NCBI GenBank assembly: GCA_020201485.1
Contig: JAIVGT010000004.1
Coordinates: 1 to 13,428, forward strand
DNA from: Halobacteriales archaeon
GTDB lineage: Archaea; Thermoplasmatota; SW-10-69-26; JACQPN01; JAIVGT01
Length of the DNA: 13,428 nt
Direction of reading: 5' to 3'
Below, piece by piece: positions 1 to 8,747 of the stretch. The notes beneath the pieces are model-generated. The model saw nothing but the letters and a program-made list of their open reading frames with translations. It made no database searches and was not told where the DNA came from. Every line of letters begins with the position of its first letter. Position 1 is the first letter of the stretch. A program made the translations under genes and the position numbers.

Positions 1-1
1 C

Positions 2-622
2 GGGGGCGATGGCTTCTGCACGGCGAGCGGCACGAGTTTCGCGACGCCGTTCGTCGCGGGCACGGTCGCGCTCATGCGGCAGGGCAACGCCACGCTCAAC
101 AACACCGAGACGAAGCGGTTCCTGATGGAGGAGGCGCAGCCTTGGGGGCCAGACTTGTACGCGTACCCCCAGCCGAGGAACTACGACTTTGGCTCGGGCC
201 GGATTCAGGCATACAATGCCACGGCAGCAGCCACTGGCCACGCGCTCATGGCCGTCACGAATCCACCCCATTACAATCTGAGCGGGACCGTTTCAGCGTT
301 GCATACGGTGAACTGGTACCTTGCGCCCTACGATTCGACTTGGTGGATTTCGACCTCAACCATCGTCCCGACATCGTCGGAGCCGAGCGGAACGTCGGGA
401 ATACTCACTGTAACGCTTCAACCGTCGTTGGCAGTGCCGAACATCAACTGTCCGACACAGACAGGCATTTCATCCTCTCTCAATCGCGAAGTCCAACTCG
501 GCTACGACAGCTCTCTCACATGCACGGCGACGCGATTCAAGTTGTCCTTGACTGCGGGCGCGACCGCGGCGAATTACTGGCTCGATGTCAGCTACGGTGG
601 ACCCGTTCCGTCGAATACGTGA
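2..622 (+). CDS. Subtilisin-like serine protease, C-terminal part (5' end outside window)
   Basis: This is the last 206 residues of an S8-family (subtilase) protease; the start lies left of the window. The open frame begins at base 2. Residues 10-20 carry the subtilase active-site signature GTSFATPFVAG, with the nucleophilic serine encoded at 35-37. The catalytic domain appears to end near GSGRIQAYNATAA (about residues 66-79). It is followed by about 125 residues rich in Ser, Thr, Tyr and Trp that read like a secreted beta-sandwich extension, with a pair of cysteines. The catalytic Asp and His lie upstream and cannot be seen. The protein is probably exported and degrades external protein. The stop is TGA, and the next gene starts 8 bases later, so the two are probably co-transcribed. 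Family assignment is secure; substrate and exact localisation are unknown. Confidence 0.9.
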   Translation, partial: GGDGFCTASGTSFATPFVAGTVALMRQGNATLNNTETKRFLMEEAQPWGPDLYAYPQPRNYDFGSGRIQAYNATAAATGHALMAVTNPPHYNLSGTVSALHTVNWYLAPYDSTWWISTSTIVPTSSEPSGTSGILTVTLQPSLAVPNINCPTQTGISSSLNREVQLGYDSSLTCTATRFKLSLTAGATAANYWLDVSYGGPVPSNT

Positions 623-630
623 GGGGTTTC

Positions 631-1155
631 ATGAAACTCACTGTCCTTGTCCCGGTGATCTTGGTCTGCCCAGGGCTTTGCATCGGTGCACCCGGCCTGG
701 GTCCTGGATTTCCCTGGACGAGCGGAGATTGCGGACTTGGGCTAAACACAGATCCGACAACGCACGGCGGGATTGCAATCGGCATCAACTGTGGTGAAGT
801 CAACGACGACGGCGGCGACCTTGCTTGCAGTCCCCACGCCGCCGGGCAGCATTGCGTCTTTACGCTCAATGGAAATATCGACGCCTCTCGATGGGTCAAC
901 GCCGGCGCGATGGTTGGCTCTGCAGATGGTCTCCTGACGGGCTCAGCGAGCGACAGATGCAACGATATCCAGCAAATGGAATGGTCCATGACTGGCGCCA
1001 TCCTTCCGATTGGCGTGGAGTTGGCTTGCACTGTGGAGTTCGACTTGCCACCTGATGGCTGCGTGACGTTCGTTGCTGTGAATTCCGTTGAGTTCTCGGG
1101 CGCCTTTCCCCCTCATCGTCAACACCATCAGCAGAGTGTCGGATACTGCGCCTAG
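631..1155 (+). CDS. Secreted cysteine-rich protein of unknown function
   Basis: A 174-aa protein whose family I do not recognise. The start ATG is preceded by GAGGGG four bases upstream, a good Shine-Dalgarno match that overlaps the stop region of the protease gene. The first ~19 residues (MKLTVLVPVILVCPGLCIG) form a signal peptide: a lysine followed by a hydrophobic core. The mature part contains eight cysteines and many Gly, Asp and Asn residues, and lacks a second hydrophobic segment. It is therefore probably a disulfide-stabilised extracellular protein. Its position directly behind a secreted subtilase suggests a partner, substrate or inhibitor of that protease, but nothing in the sequence proves this. 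Codon use and GC content match the protease and are lower than in the genes to the right. Confidence 0.72.
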   Translation: MKLTVLVPVILVCPGLCIGAPGLGPGFPWTSGDCGLGLNTDPTTHGGIAIGINCGEVNDDGGDLACSPHAAGQHCVFTLNGNIDASRWVNAGAMVGSADGLLTGSASDRCNDIQQMEWSMTGAILPIGVELACTVEFDLPPDGCVTFVAVNSVEFSGAFPPHRQHHQQSVGYCA

Positions 1156-1387
1156 AGACGCCATCGATGCCGTGGGGCGTCCCTCCTCTACCAAATTCCT
1201 GGTGTGAGGTGCATCTTTTCAATCGGCGCCGGTGCTCGTGCTCCTTTTCCTGTCGTCGGAACACGAGTAATCCGTCGCAGCCACGGCGCGCCATAGCGGC
1301 TAAAGTTGCGGGTCACGGCGTGGAGGCGAAACGCACGAAGTCCAAGGGCCCGTCGGAGACGTTGAGCGCGCAGCGGCCACCGAGCGC

Positions 1388-1663
1388 CTAGAAGCACACG
1401 AAGGGAATGGCGCAGAGGCCGATGGGAACAGGGACGTAGGGGAGGCCAGGAATCGGAGGCAGCGGCGTCGGGAACCAGACCCATTGACAGATGAGCCCCG
1501 GGAAACAGACGGCGACGTCCCGGTGGTTGATCTGGTAGCAGTATTCCCCGTGATAGCACCCGCCGACCTCATCCGGGACTCCAAGGGCGGAGGACCATCC
1601 GGCCGTGAGGACAAAGAGCGCGAGCGCAAGGAACGCGATGACAACGTCCTTCGTGCGGCGCAT
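1388..1663 (-). CDS. Small secreted protein with three CX5C motifs
   Basis: A 91-aa protein, not recognised. I chose the ATG at 1663 because the following residues form a clean signal peptide (MRRTKDVVIAFLALALFVLTAG, then WSSALG), and because a promoter-like element lies exactly 24 bases upstream, as expected for a leaderless transcript. A longer open frame back to 1846 has no such support. The mature part of about 63 residues has six cysteines arranged as three CX5C pairs (CYHGEYC, CFPGLIC, CAIPFVC), with a proline-rich linker (PTPLPPIPGLPYVPVP) before the last pair. It ends in CF and a TAG stop. It converges on the cysteine-rich gene at 631-1155. Regularly spaced cysteines suggest disulfides or metal binding in an exported mini-protein; the function is unknown. 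Confidence 0.62.
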   Translation of the reverse strand: MRRTKDVVIAFLALALFVLTAGWSSALGVPDEVGGCYHGEYCYQINHRDVAVCFPGLICQWVWFPTPLPPIPGLPYVPVPIGLCAIPFVCF

Positions 1664-1686
1664 GGGTACAGAATGGTCGGGCAAGA

Positions 1687-1700
1687 CGTGAAAGTTCTCC
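1687..1700 (-). promoter_or_regulatory. Predicted core promoter of the CX5C gene
   Basis: The minus strand reads GGAGAACTTTCACG. It matches the element found upstream of the cupredoxin genes (GGARAAnnTTCAYG) and ends 24 bases before the A of the start codon at 1663. That is where archaeal BRE/TATA elements sit when the transcript starts at the ATG. Function is inferred from sequence and position only. Confidence 0.5.
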
Positions 1701-1842
1701 TTCCGCGATGGGCTCGGCTCCGCTCTGACCTCGTTCGATTTCTGGACCCGAACCATGGACCGGAGAGAATCTTCATACGACCATGTTCTCCAGCCTACGA
1801 GAGGAGCTCGCACGAGACGGGCATTCGTGATCCCGCCGTTTC

Positions 1843-1929
1843 TCATGCCCCCTTGTCCTCCCCGAACATGTTGAGCGCGGCGCTCTTGCGCCCGAACGGT
1901 GAGCCGTCACGTCCGAGGCCGCACGCACG
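1843..1929 (-). other. Possible 3' remnant of a gene in another frame
   Basis: A short minus-strand frame overlapping the end of the esterase gene reads ...GRDGSPFGRKSAALNMFGEDKGA and stops at TGA (1843-1845). Almost every third codon base is G or C, as in genuine genes of the right-hand part of the window, and unlike the sequence further left. It has no start codon of its own and matches no family I recognise. It could be the true end of the esterase gene after a frameshift, a remnant of a lost gene, or chance. Confidence 0.2.
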
Positions 1930-3819
1930 CGTAGCCGTCGATGGTCCCGCAGGCGGGCTCGGGCGGCAGCGGCCCGGGCCACGCCACCAGCGGCACGAGG
2001 AGGCTCGACGGGTGCGCCGCATCGTCCAGCACCGTGACCGGCGCGGGCGGGGCCGTGCTCACGTAGCCCCACAAGCCGTCGAGGAGCGGCGGGCCCATCA
2101 CCACGAGCTGCAGACGGTGCCCGGGGTACAGCACGTGCGCGAACGGGAGCACCTCGACCTCGACCCGCTGCGGCTCCCCCGGCACCACCGGCTGCGGGTT
2201 CGTGTGTGGATGCCACGGCCGGACGACGTCGCCCTGCGCGTCGCGCAGCGTGCGCTGCTCGTCGAGGGCGCGGTGCGACGCGCGCAGCAGGCCACGCGCG
2301 AGGTACGTGAGCTTGCCGTCGGGCTGCACGTCGGCGATGCTGACGAACAGGTCGGCGTCGGTCGCGGTCGTGCTCAGCCAGAGGCTGGCCGTGACCGGGC
2401 CGGCGAGGGTCGTGGCCTGCTCCAGGGGCGCGGTGCGGTACACGAGCGCGGTCGAGTCCCCGGGGTCGTCGCGCAGGTCGAGCAGGGCCGGCCCGTGGTC
2501 GGTCGGCTGCGCCTCGCCGAGGACGAGGATGCCGGCATCGAACAGCCAGTTCTCGCGCGGGACGCCGCCGAGGTAGGTGTCGCCGGGCTCGCTCGCCGGG
2601 GCGTCGCCGCTCAGGCCCTGGCCCACGCGGAGGAAGAGCCGCTGCCACGTCGTGCCCGCCGCGGGCAGCGCGTCGAGGGCGAGCGTGCCGTTCCAGGCGT
2701 AGCCGGTGCGGGTGTAGTTGCCCACCGCGTCGAAGCGCAGCTCGACCGGGGCGCGCCGCTCGATGCCGTTGTCCACGCCGCGCAGCCAGTGGTCGAACCA
2801 GGCCGGGGTGTCGTGGCTGAGGCTGGCGTGGCTCGTGAAGTGCACGCCGTTCGTGCCGAGCAGCCACTTCGGCTCGACGCGCTTCCCGTCCACGAGGATG
2901 GGCTCCGGGTGCAGGTCCCGGAACAGCTCCAGCGCGCCGCGGGGCGCGATCTCCTCGTCCTGCCACGCCACGCTCAGCAGGGTCGGCACCTGGACCAGGC
3001 CGATGTACGTGCCGACGTCGCGCGCCTGGTACCATGGTCCATCGGTCGGGCGCGCGATGCTGATGAGGATGTTGTCGGCGGGGCTGGCCGCGCCGCGCAG
3101 CGCGATATCCTGCGCGCAGAGGTCGTCCTGCGCCTCGACGGCATGCAGCACGCTTTGCTCCTCCGCGCTCGGCCGCACGCCTTGGCTCCACCCGAGGGTG
3201 AACACCTCGTCCAGGATGCCGCCGGGGTAGGCCACGTCGCGGTACAGGTCGGAGGAGGACGCGCTGGCCGCGACGGCGACGAGCGACGGCGGCCGCGTGC
3301 TCGCCGTGAGCAGCGCCTCGTGCGCGCTGTAGGAGGAGCCCACCATGCCCACCTTGCCCGTGCTCCACGGCTGGTGCGCCAGCCGCTCGATGACCTCGCG
3401 GCCGTCGAACGCCTCGGCCCGCTGGAACAGGTCGAACTGCCCGCCGCTGCAGCCCGTGCCGCGCACCGAGCCCTGGGCGTTCAGGAAGCGGGGCGCGGTC
3501 GCGTCGTCCACGGCCACGCGCACCGCGACGAGCACGCCGTCGCGCATGCGCACGTAGTGCGTGGGCACGTCCGCCCCGGCGTAGCCGTCCTGGCGGTAGA
3601 TGACGGGAAGGGCTGGGCCGGCGGCGCGAAATCGCTGCGCGCGAACCCGTACGGCACCTAGGCGTAGTGCGTGCCCGGGCCGAGCACCGGCTCCGGGCCC
3701 TGGGGCGGGTTCGGCTGCCAATCGGGCGCGCGGTGCTCGGGCGGTGCCTGGAGCTGCGCCGGGGCGGTGCAGCCGCTCAGGACGAGGAGCGCGAGCAGGC
3801 CGAGCGCGCGGCCGCGCAT
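1907..3819 (-). pseudogene. Broken CocE/NonD-type acyl hydrolase (X-Pro dipeptidyl-peptidase S15 family) lipoprotein
   Basis: The encoded protein resembles CocE/NonD hydrolases: an alpha/beta hydrolase followed by a beta-jelly-roll domain. It starts at ATG 3819 with a lipoprotein signal (MRGRALGLLALLVLSGC, lipobox LSGC), and a promoter element ends 25 bases upstream. After GTHYA the frame meets TAG at 3658-3660. Beyond it the same frame still looks coding (VPYGFARSDFAPP, high GC3) until about 3605, where reading moves by one base to the frame of VIYRQDGYAG and onward to the TGA at 1907. That frame has MRDGV, RGTGCSGG, the nucleophile region GSSYS (about 3334), WQDEEIAP (Asp) and NGVHFTSH (His), then the C-terminal domain. 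MRDG and the RGTG motif are only about 28 residues apart, about 35 fewer than in classical CocE, removing the strand with the usual PY (oxyanion tyrosine) motif. The simplest reading is a decaying gene. Assembly errors could explain the TAG and the frameshift, but not the missing segment. Confidence 0.75.
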
Positions 3820-3843
3820 GGCGGGAGCAGGGGTGCGAGCGGG

Positions 3844-3857
3844 CATGAAGCCTGTGC
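3844..3857 (-). promoter_or_regulatory. Predicted core promoter of the broken esterase gene
   Basis: The minus strand reads GCACAGGCTTCATG, sharing TTCATG and its position with the cupredoxin promoters. It ends 25 bases before the ATG at 3819. This favours that ATG over the one at 3846, which is part of the element itself. It lies in the short gap behind argH, so the esterase gene need not depend on arg transcription. Confidence 0.42.
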
Positions 3858-3868
3858 CGAGGCGGGCT

Positions 3869-5290
<1,422 letters not shown>

Positions 5291-5478
5291 GAGGATGCAG
5301 ATGCGCGTGCCAGGCTTGGCCTTGACGGCTGGCCTCCAGCGATGCAGGTGGCGCTGACCGGGCCCGGGCCGAGACAGCGGGGACGCAAGTCGCACGGCCC
5401 CGCTTGGCCATCACGACCACCGGCATGGCGAACGGCCCGCTCGCCACGGCGCACGCGAAGGCCTGGTCTGCGTCGCCG

Positions 5479-6702
5479 TTACTTCTTCGCCTTCTTCGCC
5501 TTGCCCTTCCCGCGCACGGCGCTCGCCACCTGCAGAGGCAGGCCCCAGATGGTGATGAAGCCGGTCGCCGCGGTGTGGTCGAACGTGTCGCCCTGGCCGT
5601 AGGTGGCGAGGTCGGCCTTGTACAGGCTGAACGGGCTCGTCCTGCCCGCGCTCGTCGCGCTGCCCTTGAACAGCTGCAGCGTGACCTCGCCCGTGACCGT
5701 GCCCTGCGTGCTGGCGTGGAAGGCGCGGATGCTGTCCGCGAGCGGGCTGAACCAGAGGCCGTTGTACGTCAGCTCGGCCAGCTTCTGCTCCAGCTGCGGC
5801 TTGAACAGCAGCACGTCCTTCGTCAGCGTCAGCGCCTCGAGGTCGCGGTGCGCCTTGATGAGGGTCAGCGCGGCGGGGCACTCGTACACCTCGCGGCTCT
5901 TGATGCCGACGAGGCGGTCCTCGACGTGGTCGATGCGGCCGACGCCGTGCTTCCCGGCGATGCCGTTCAGCTGCTGCACGAGCTTCCACAGCTCCAGCGA
6001 CTTGCCGTTCAGCGTCGTCGGGATGCCGTTCTCGAAGCCGATGCTCACGAGCTCCGGCGTGTTCGGCGCGTCCTGCGGGCTCTTCGTCCAGGCGAAGGCG
6101 GCCTCGTTGGGGGCCTTGGAAGCGTCCTCGATGTCCCCGGACTCGATGCTCCGGCCCCACAGGTTCTCGTCCGTGCTGTAGGTCTTCTTCCGGCTGATGT
6201 CGGGCAGGGGCACGTTCCGCTGCTTCGCCCACTGCACCGCTTCCTCGCGCGTGACCAGCCACTCGCGCATGGGCGCGATGACCTTCAGCCTCGGGTTCAG
6301 CGTCTTCGTGGTGACGTCGAAGCGCACTTGGTCGTTGCCTTTCGCCGTGCAGCCGTGCGCGATGGCCTCCGCACCCACCGCCTCGGCGACGCGCACGAGG
6401 TGCGACGCGATGAGGGGCCGGCCGAGCGCCGTCGCCAGGGGGTACACGTGCTCGTAGAGCAGGTTGGCCTGGATGGCGGGCGCGAGGTACTCGTTCGCGA
6501 ACTCCTGCTTCAGGTCCACGACCTCGGTCTTCACCGCGCCGATCTTCTTGGCGCGGGCCAATGCGTCCTGCAATCCGTCCAAGGGCTGGCCGACGTCCGC
6601 AGTGAGCGTGACGACGTCGTAGCCCTTCTCCTCTTGCAGCCATTTGATGGCAACGCTGGTGTCCAGCCCGCCGCTGTAGGCGAGCACGCACGTCTTGGTC
6701 AT
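5479..6702 (-). CDS. argG: Argininosuccinate synthase
   Basis: ArgG condenses citrulline and aspartate with ATP to argininosuccinate, AMP and pyrophosphate. The 407-aa product has the family's N-type ATP pyrophosphatase loop AYSGGLDTS (residues 8-16), the region GRPLIASHLVRVAEAVGAEA, and HGCTAKGNDQVRFDV, which contains the conserved GKGNDQ-like nucleotide/substrate motif. ATG at 6702 is preceded by GGAGG with a 9-base spacer. It lies 26 bases behind argD, in the same operon. The C-terminus ends in a lysine-rich tail (KGKGKAKKAKK), an add-on beyond the catalytic fold that may contact RNA, a partner or simply solvent. Otherwise it is ordinary in length and motifs. Confidence 0.96.
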   Translation of the reverse strand: MTKTCVLAYSGGLDTSVAIKWLQEEKGYDVVTLTADVGQPLDGLQDALARAKKIGAVKTEVVDLKQEFANEYLAPAIQANLLYEHVYPLATALGRPLIASHLVRVAEAVGAEAIAHGCTAKGNDQVRFDVTTKTLNPRLKVIAPMREWLVTREEAVQWAKQRNVPLPDISRKKTYSTDENLWGRSIESGDIEDASKAPNEAAFAWTKSPQDAPNTPELVSIGFENGIPTTLNGKSLELWKLVQQLNGIAGKHGVGRIDHVEDRLVGIKSREVYECPAALTLIKAHRDLEALTLTKDVLLFKPQLEQKLAELTYNGLWFSPLADSIRAFHASTQGTVTGEVTLQLFKGSATSAGRTSPFSLYKADLATYGQGDTFDHTAATGFITIWGLPLQVASAVRGKGKAKKAKK

Positions 6703-6728
6703 GTTGGAATGCCTCCCGGAACGTTGTC

Positions 6729-7961
6729 CTACGCGTGTTGCGCTTGCTTCGCGTGCTCCTTCGCGGCGGCCTTGACCGCCTCGCCGAGCACGTGCGCGCC
6801 GAGCTTCGCTTCCTCTTCACTGATGATGAGGGGCGGGGCGAGGCGGAGCACGTCGTCCCCGATGCTGCCCACGAGCACGCCCTTCTGCTGGGCGATGGCC
6901 TTGACGCGCTTCGCCAACGGGAGCTGGAGCTTGACGCCGAGCAGCAGGCCCAGGCCGCGCACCTCGGTCGCGTGCAGGCCGAGCTCCTTGCGCAGCGCAG
7001 CCTCGAGCACCGGGGCGACGGTGTCGACGTGCGCGAGCACGTGCTCCTCGTCCATCGCGTCCATGACCGCCAGGCCAGCGGCGGTGCACAGCGGCCCGCC
7101 GCCGAACGTGCAGCCGTGGTCGCCGGGCGCGAAGCTGGATGCGACCTCGTCCTTCGCCAGCATCGCCGCGAGCGGCACGCCGCCACCGATGCCCTTGCCC
7201 AGGGTCACGATATCGGGCTGGACGCCGAGCGCCTGGCTCGCGAGGAAGCTGCCGCTCCGGCCCACCCCGGTCTGCACCTCGTCCGCGATGAGCAGCAGGC
7301 CGTGCTCGTCGCACAACCGGCGCAAGCCCTGCGCGAAGGTGCGCGTGCTCGGCAGCACGCCGCCCTCGCCCTGGACCGGTTCCCAGAGCACGGCGATGCT
7401 GTCCTTCGTGATGGCCGCGTTCACCGCTTCGAGGTCGTTGAACCTCACGTGCGTGAAGCCCTCGGGCAGCGGCTCGAAGCCGTGCCAGTACTTCGGCTGC
7501 CCGGTCGCGGCGAGGCTGCCCAGGGTGCGGCCGTGGAAGCTGTTCTCGAAGGCGATGATCTTGCCCGCCGGCCAGCCCTTCCCCGCGCCCCACTTGCGCG
7601 CGAGCTTGATGGCGGCTTCATTGGCCTCCGTGCCGCTGTTGAGGAACAGCACCTTGCCCAGGCCGGTGGCCTCCGTGAGGCGGTGCGCCAGGCGCAGCGC
7701 CGGGAGGTTGCCGTACAGGTTGCTCACGTGCGTGAGCTGCTCGGCCTGCTGCTGGATGGCGCGCGTGACCGCGGGGTGGGCGTGGCCCAGGCTGAGCACG
7801 GCGATGCCGGCGAGCATGTCGAGGTACTTGTTGCCCTGCACGTCCCACACCCAGCATCCGCTGCCGCGCTCCAGGAAGAGCTCGGGGGCGCTGTAGTTGG
7901 GGGCCATGCTCTTGCCCCAGACGCTGGGGAAGTCGAAGCGGAGCGTGCGCTCGAACGCCAT
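6729..7961 (-). CDS. argD: Acetylornithine aminotransferase
   Basis: ArgD is a PLP-dependent class III aminotransferase that converts N-acetylglutamate semialdehyde and glutamate to N-acetylornithine and 2-oxoglutarate. The 410-aa protein shows NSGTEANEAAIKLARKW (phosphate/cofactor binding, from residue 108), LIADEVQTGVGRSG (Asp227 pairs with the PLP nitrogen), and LGKGIGGGVPL with the Schiff-base Lys256. Ornithine and acetylornithine transaminases share these motifs; the setting between argB and argG makes acetylornithine the likely substrate. The start ATG is 3 bases after the argB stop, and its GGAGG ribosome site (8-base spacer) lies inside the end of argB, implying translational coupling. 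The stop is TAG. Confidence 0.94.
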   Translation of the reverse strand: MAFERTLRFDFPSVWGKSMAPNYSAPELFLERGSGCWVWDVQGNKYLDMLAGIAVLSLGHAHPAVTRAIQQQAEQLTHVSNLYGNLPALRLAHRLTEATGLGKVLFLNSGTEANEAAIKLARKWGAGKGWPAGKIIAFENSFHGRTLGSLAATGQPKYWHGFEPLPEGFTHVRFNDLEAVNAAITKDSIAVLWEPVQGEGGVLPSTRTFAQGLRRLCDEHGLLLIADEVQTGVGRSGSFLASQALGVQPDIVTLGKGIGGGVPLAAMLAKDEVASSFAPGDHGCTFGGGPLCTAAGLAVMDAMDEEHVLAHVDTVAPVLEAALRKELGLHATEVRGLGLLLGVKLQLPLAKRVKAIAQQKGVLVGSIGDDVLRLAPPLIISEEEAKLGAHVLGEAVKAAAKEHAKQAQHA

Positions 7962-7964
7962 GGT

Positions 7965-8738
7965 TCAGGCCTCCGGGGTGACGAGCGTGCCCAGGTCCAT
8001 GCTCCGGTCCAGCGCCTGCAGGATGGGCGCGTCGCTGCGCGCGATGCGCACCATGCCCACGCCATGCTCCACCGCCTCGCTGCACGCCTCGAGCTTGGGC
8101 AGCATGCCGCCGCTCGCCACGCCGCTCGCGCGCAGCTCGGCGATGCTGGCCGGGGTGGCGTGGGCGATGCGCCCGGCCGGGCCGAGCACGCCGTCCACGT
8201 CGCTGAGCAGGAGCAAGGCCTGCGCGCCGAGGGCGACGGCGATGGCCTGCGCCGCCTCGTCCGCGTTCGTGTTGAGCGCCGTGCCATCCGGCCCCGTGGC
8301 GATGCTGTTGAGCACGGGGACGAAGCCGTCGCTGCACAGCAGCTCCAGGAGCAAGTGGTCCACGGCGGTGATGCGGCCGACGTGGCCGAGCTGCTTGCTG
8401 CGGGGCACGGCGTGCAGGATACCGGCGTCGCGGCCGCTGAGACCGAGGGCGTTCACGCCCTGCTGCAGCAGCTGGGCGGCGATGCGCTTGCCCTCCCGGG
8501 CCAGGACCATCTCTGCGACCTCGAGCGTGGGCGCGTCGGTGACGCGGAGGCCATCGTGGAAGCTGGGGGTGAGGCCGAGCTTGGCGCTGAGCGCGTCGAT
8601 CTGCTTGCCTCCGCCGTGCACGACGACCGGCATGGCGCCGAGCGCTTGCAGCTCGGCGATGTCGCGCGCCCAGCTCGGCTTGTCGAGCGCCTTGCCGCTC
8701 AGCTTCACGACGACGTACTTGCCCTTCAGTTGGTCCAT
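7965..8738 (-). CDS. argB: Acetylglutamate kinase
   Basis: ArgB phosphorylates N-acetylglutamate, the committed and usually arginine-sensitive step. The 257-aa protein has the amino-acid-kinase fold motifs: VVKLSGKAL near the N-terminus (ATP phosphate lysine), VVVHGGGKQID (residues 38-48) and GLRVTD (63-68), then GLSGRDAG. HGGG with GLRVTD is typical of kinases acting on the acetylated substrate rather than on carrier-protein (LysW) bound substrate, and it agrees with argJ next door. It lacks the N-terminal helix extension seen in some arginine-inhibited hexameric forms, so its feedback behaviour cannot be told. ATG at 8738 follows AGAGG with a 6-base spacer that overlaps the argJ stop region; the gap to argJ is 9 bases. 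Confidence 0.93.
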   Translation of the reverse strand: MDQLKGKYVVVKLSGKALDKPSWARDIAELQALGAMPVVVHGGGKQIDALSAKLGLTPSFHDGLRVTDAPTLEVAEMVLAREGKRIAAQLLQQGVNALGLSGRDAGILHAVPRSKQLGHVGRITAVDHLLLELLCSDGFVPVLNSIATGPDGTALNTNADEAAQAIAVALGAQALLLLSDVDGVLGPAGRIAHATPASIAELRASGVASGGMLPKLEACSEAVEHGVGMVRIARSDAPILQALDRSMDLGTLVTPEA

Positions 8739-8747
8739 GGGTTGCCT

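Noticed and set aside
1167..1391. Plus-strand 74-codon frame between the two cysteine-rich genes
   Set aside because: No ribosome site, promoter element or plausible signal peptide. Its composition is Arg/Ser-rich and typical of chance frames.
1664..1846. Longer form of the CX5C protein starting at 1846
   Set aside because: The signal peptide would become internal, and the promoter element would lie inside the gene.
3658..3660. TAG read as pyrrolysine in the lipoprotein gene
   Set aside because: argJ, argD and both cysteine-rich genes end in TAG, so it is an ordinary stop here. A frameshift follows anyway, and the family has no conserved Pyl position.
1484..3661. A 725-codon plus-strand open frame over the esterase gene
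   Set aside because: It is antisense to a recognisable hydrolase, and its composition is the typical reflection of high GC3.
5291..5395. N-terminal extension of ArgH to a GTG at 5395
   Set aside because: ArgH proteins begin at the KPWGGRF region. The added residues are Arg/Pro-rich and look untranslated.
5313..5409. GCTTGGCC repeated at 5313-5320 and 5402-5409, and TTGCGTCCC shared with the argC upstream region
   Set aside because: Words of 8 to 9 bases recur by chance in such GC-rich sequence, and their positions do not agree with any start codon.
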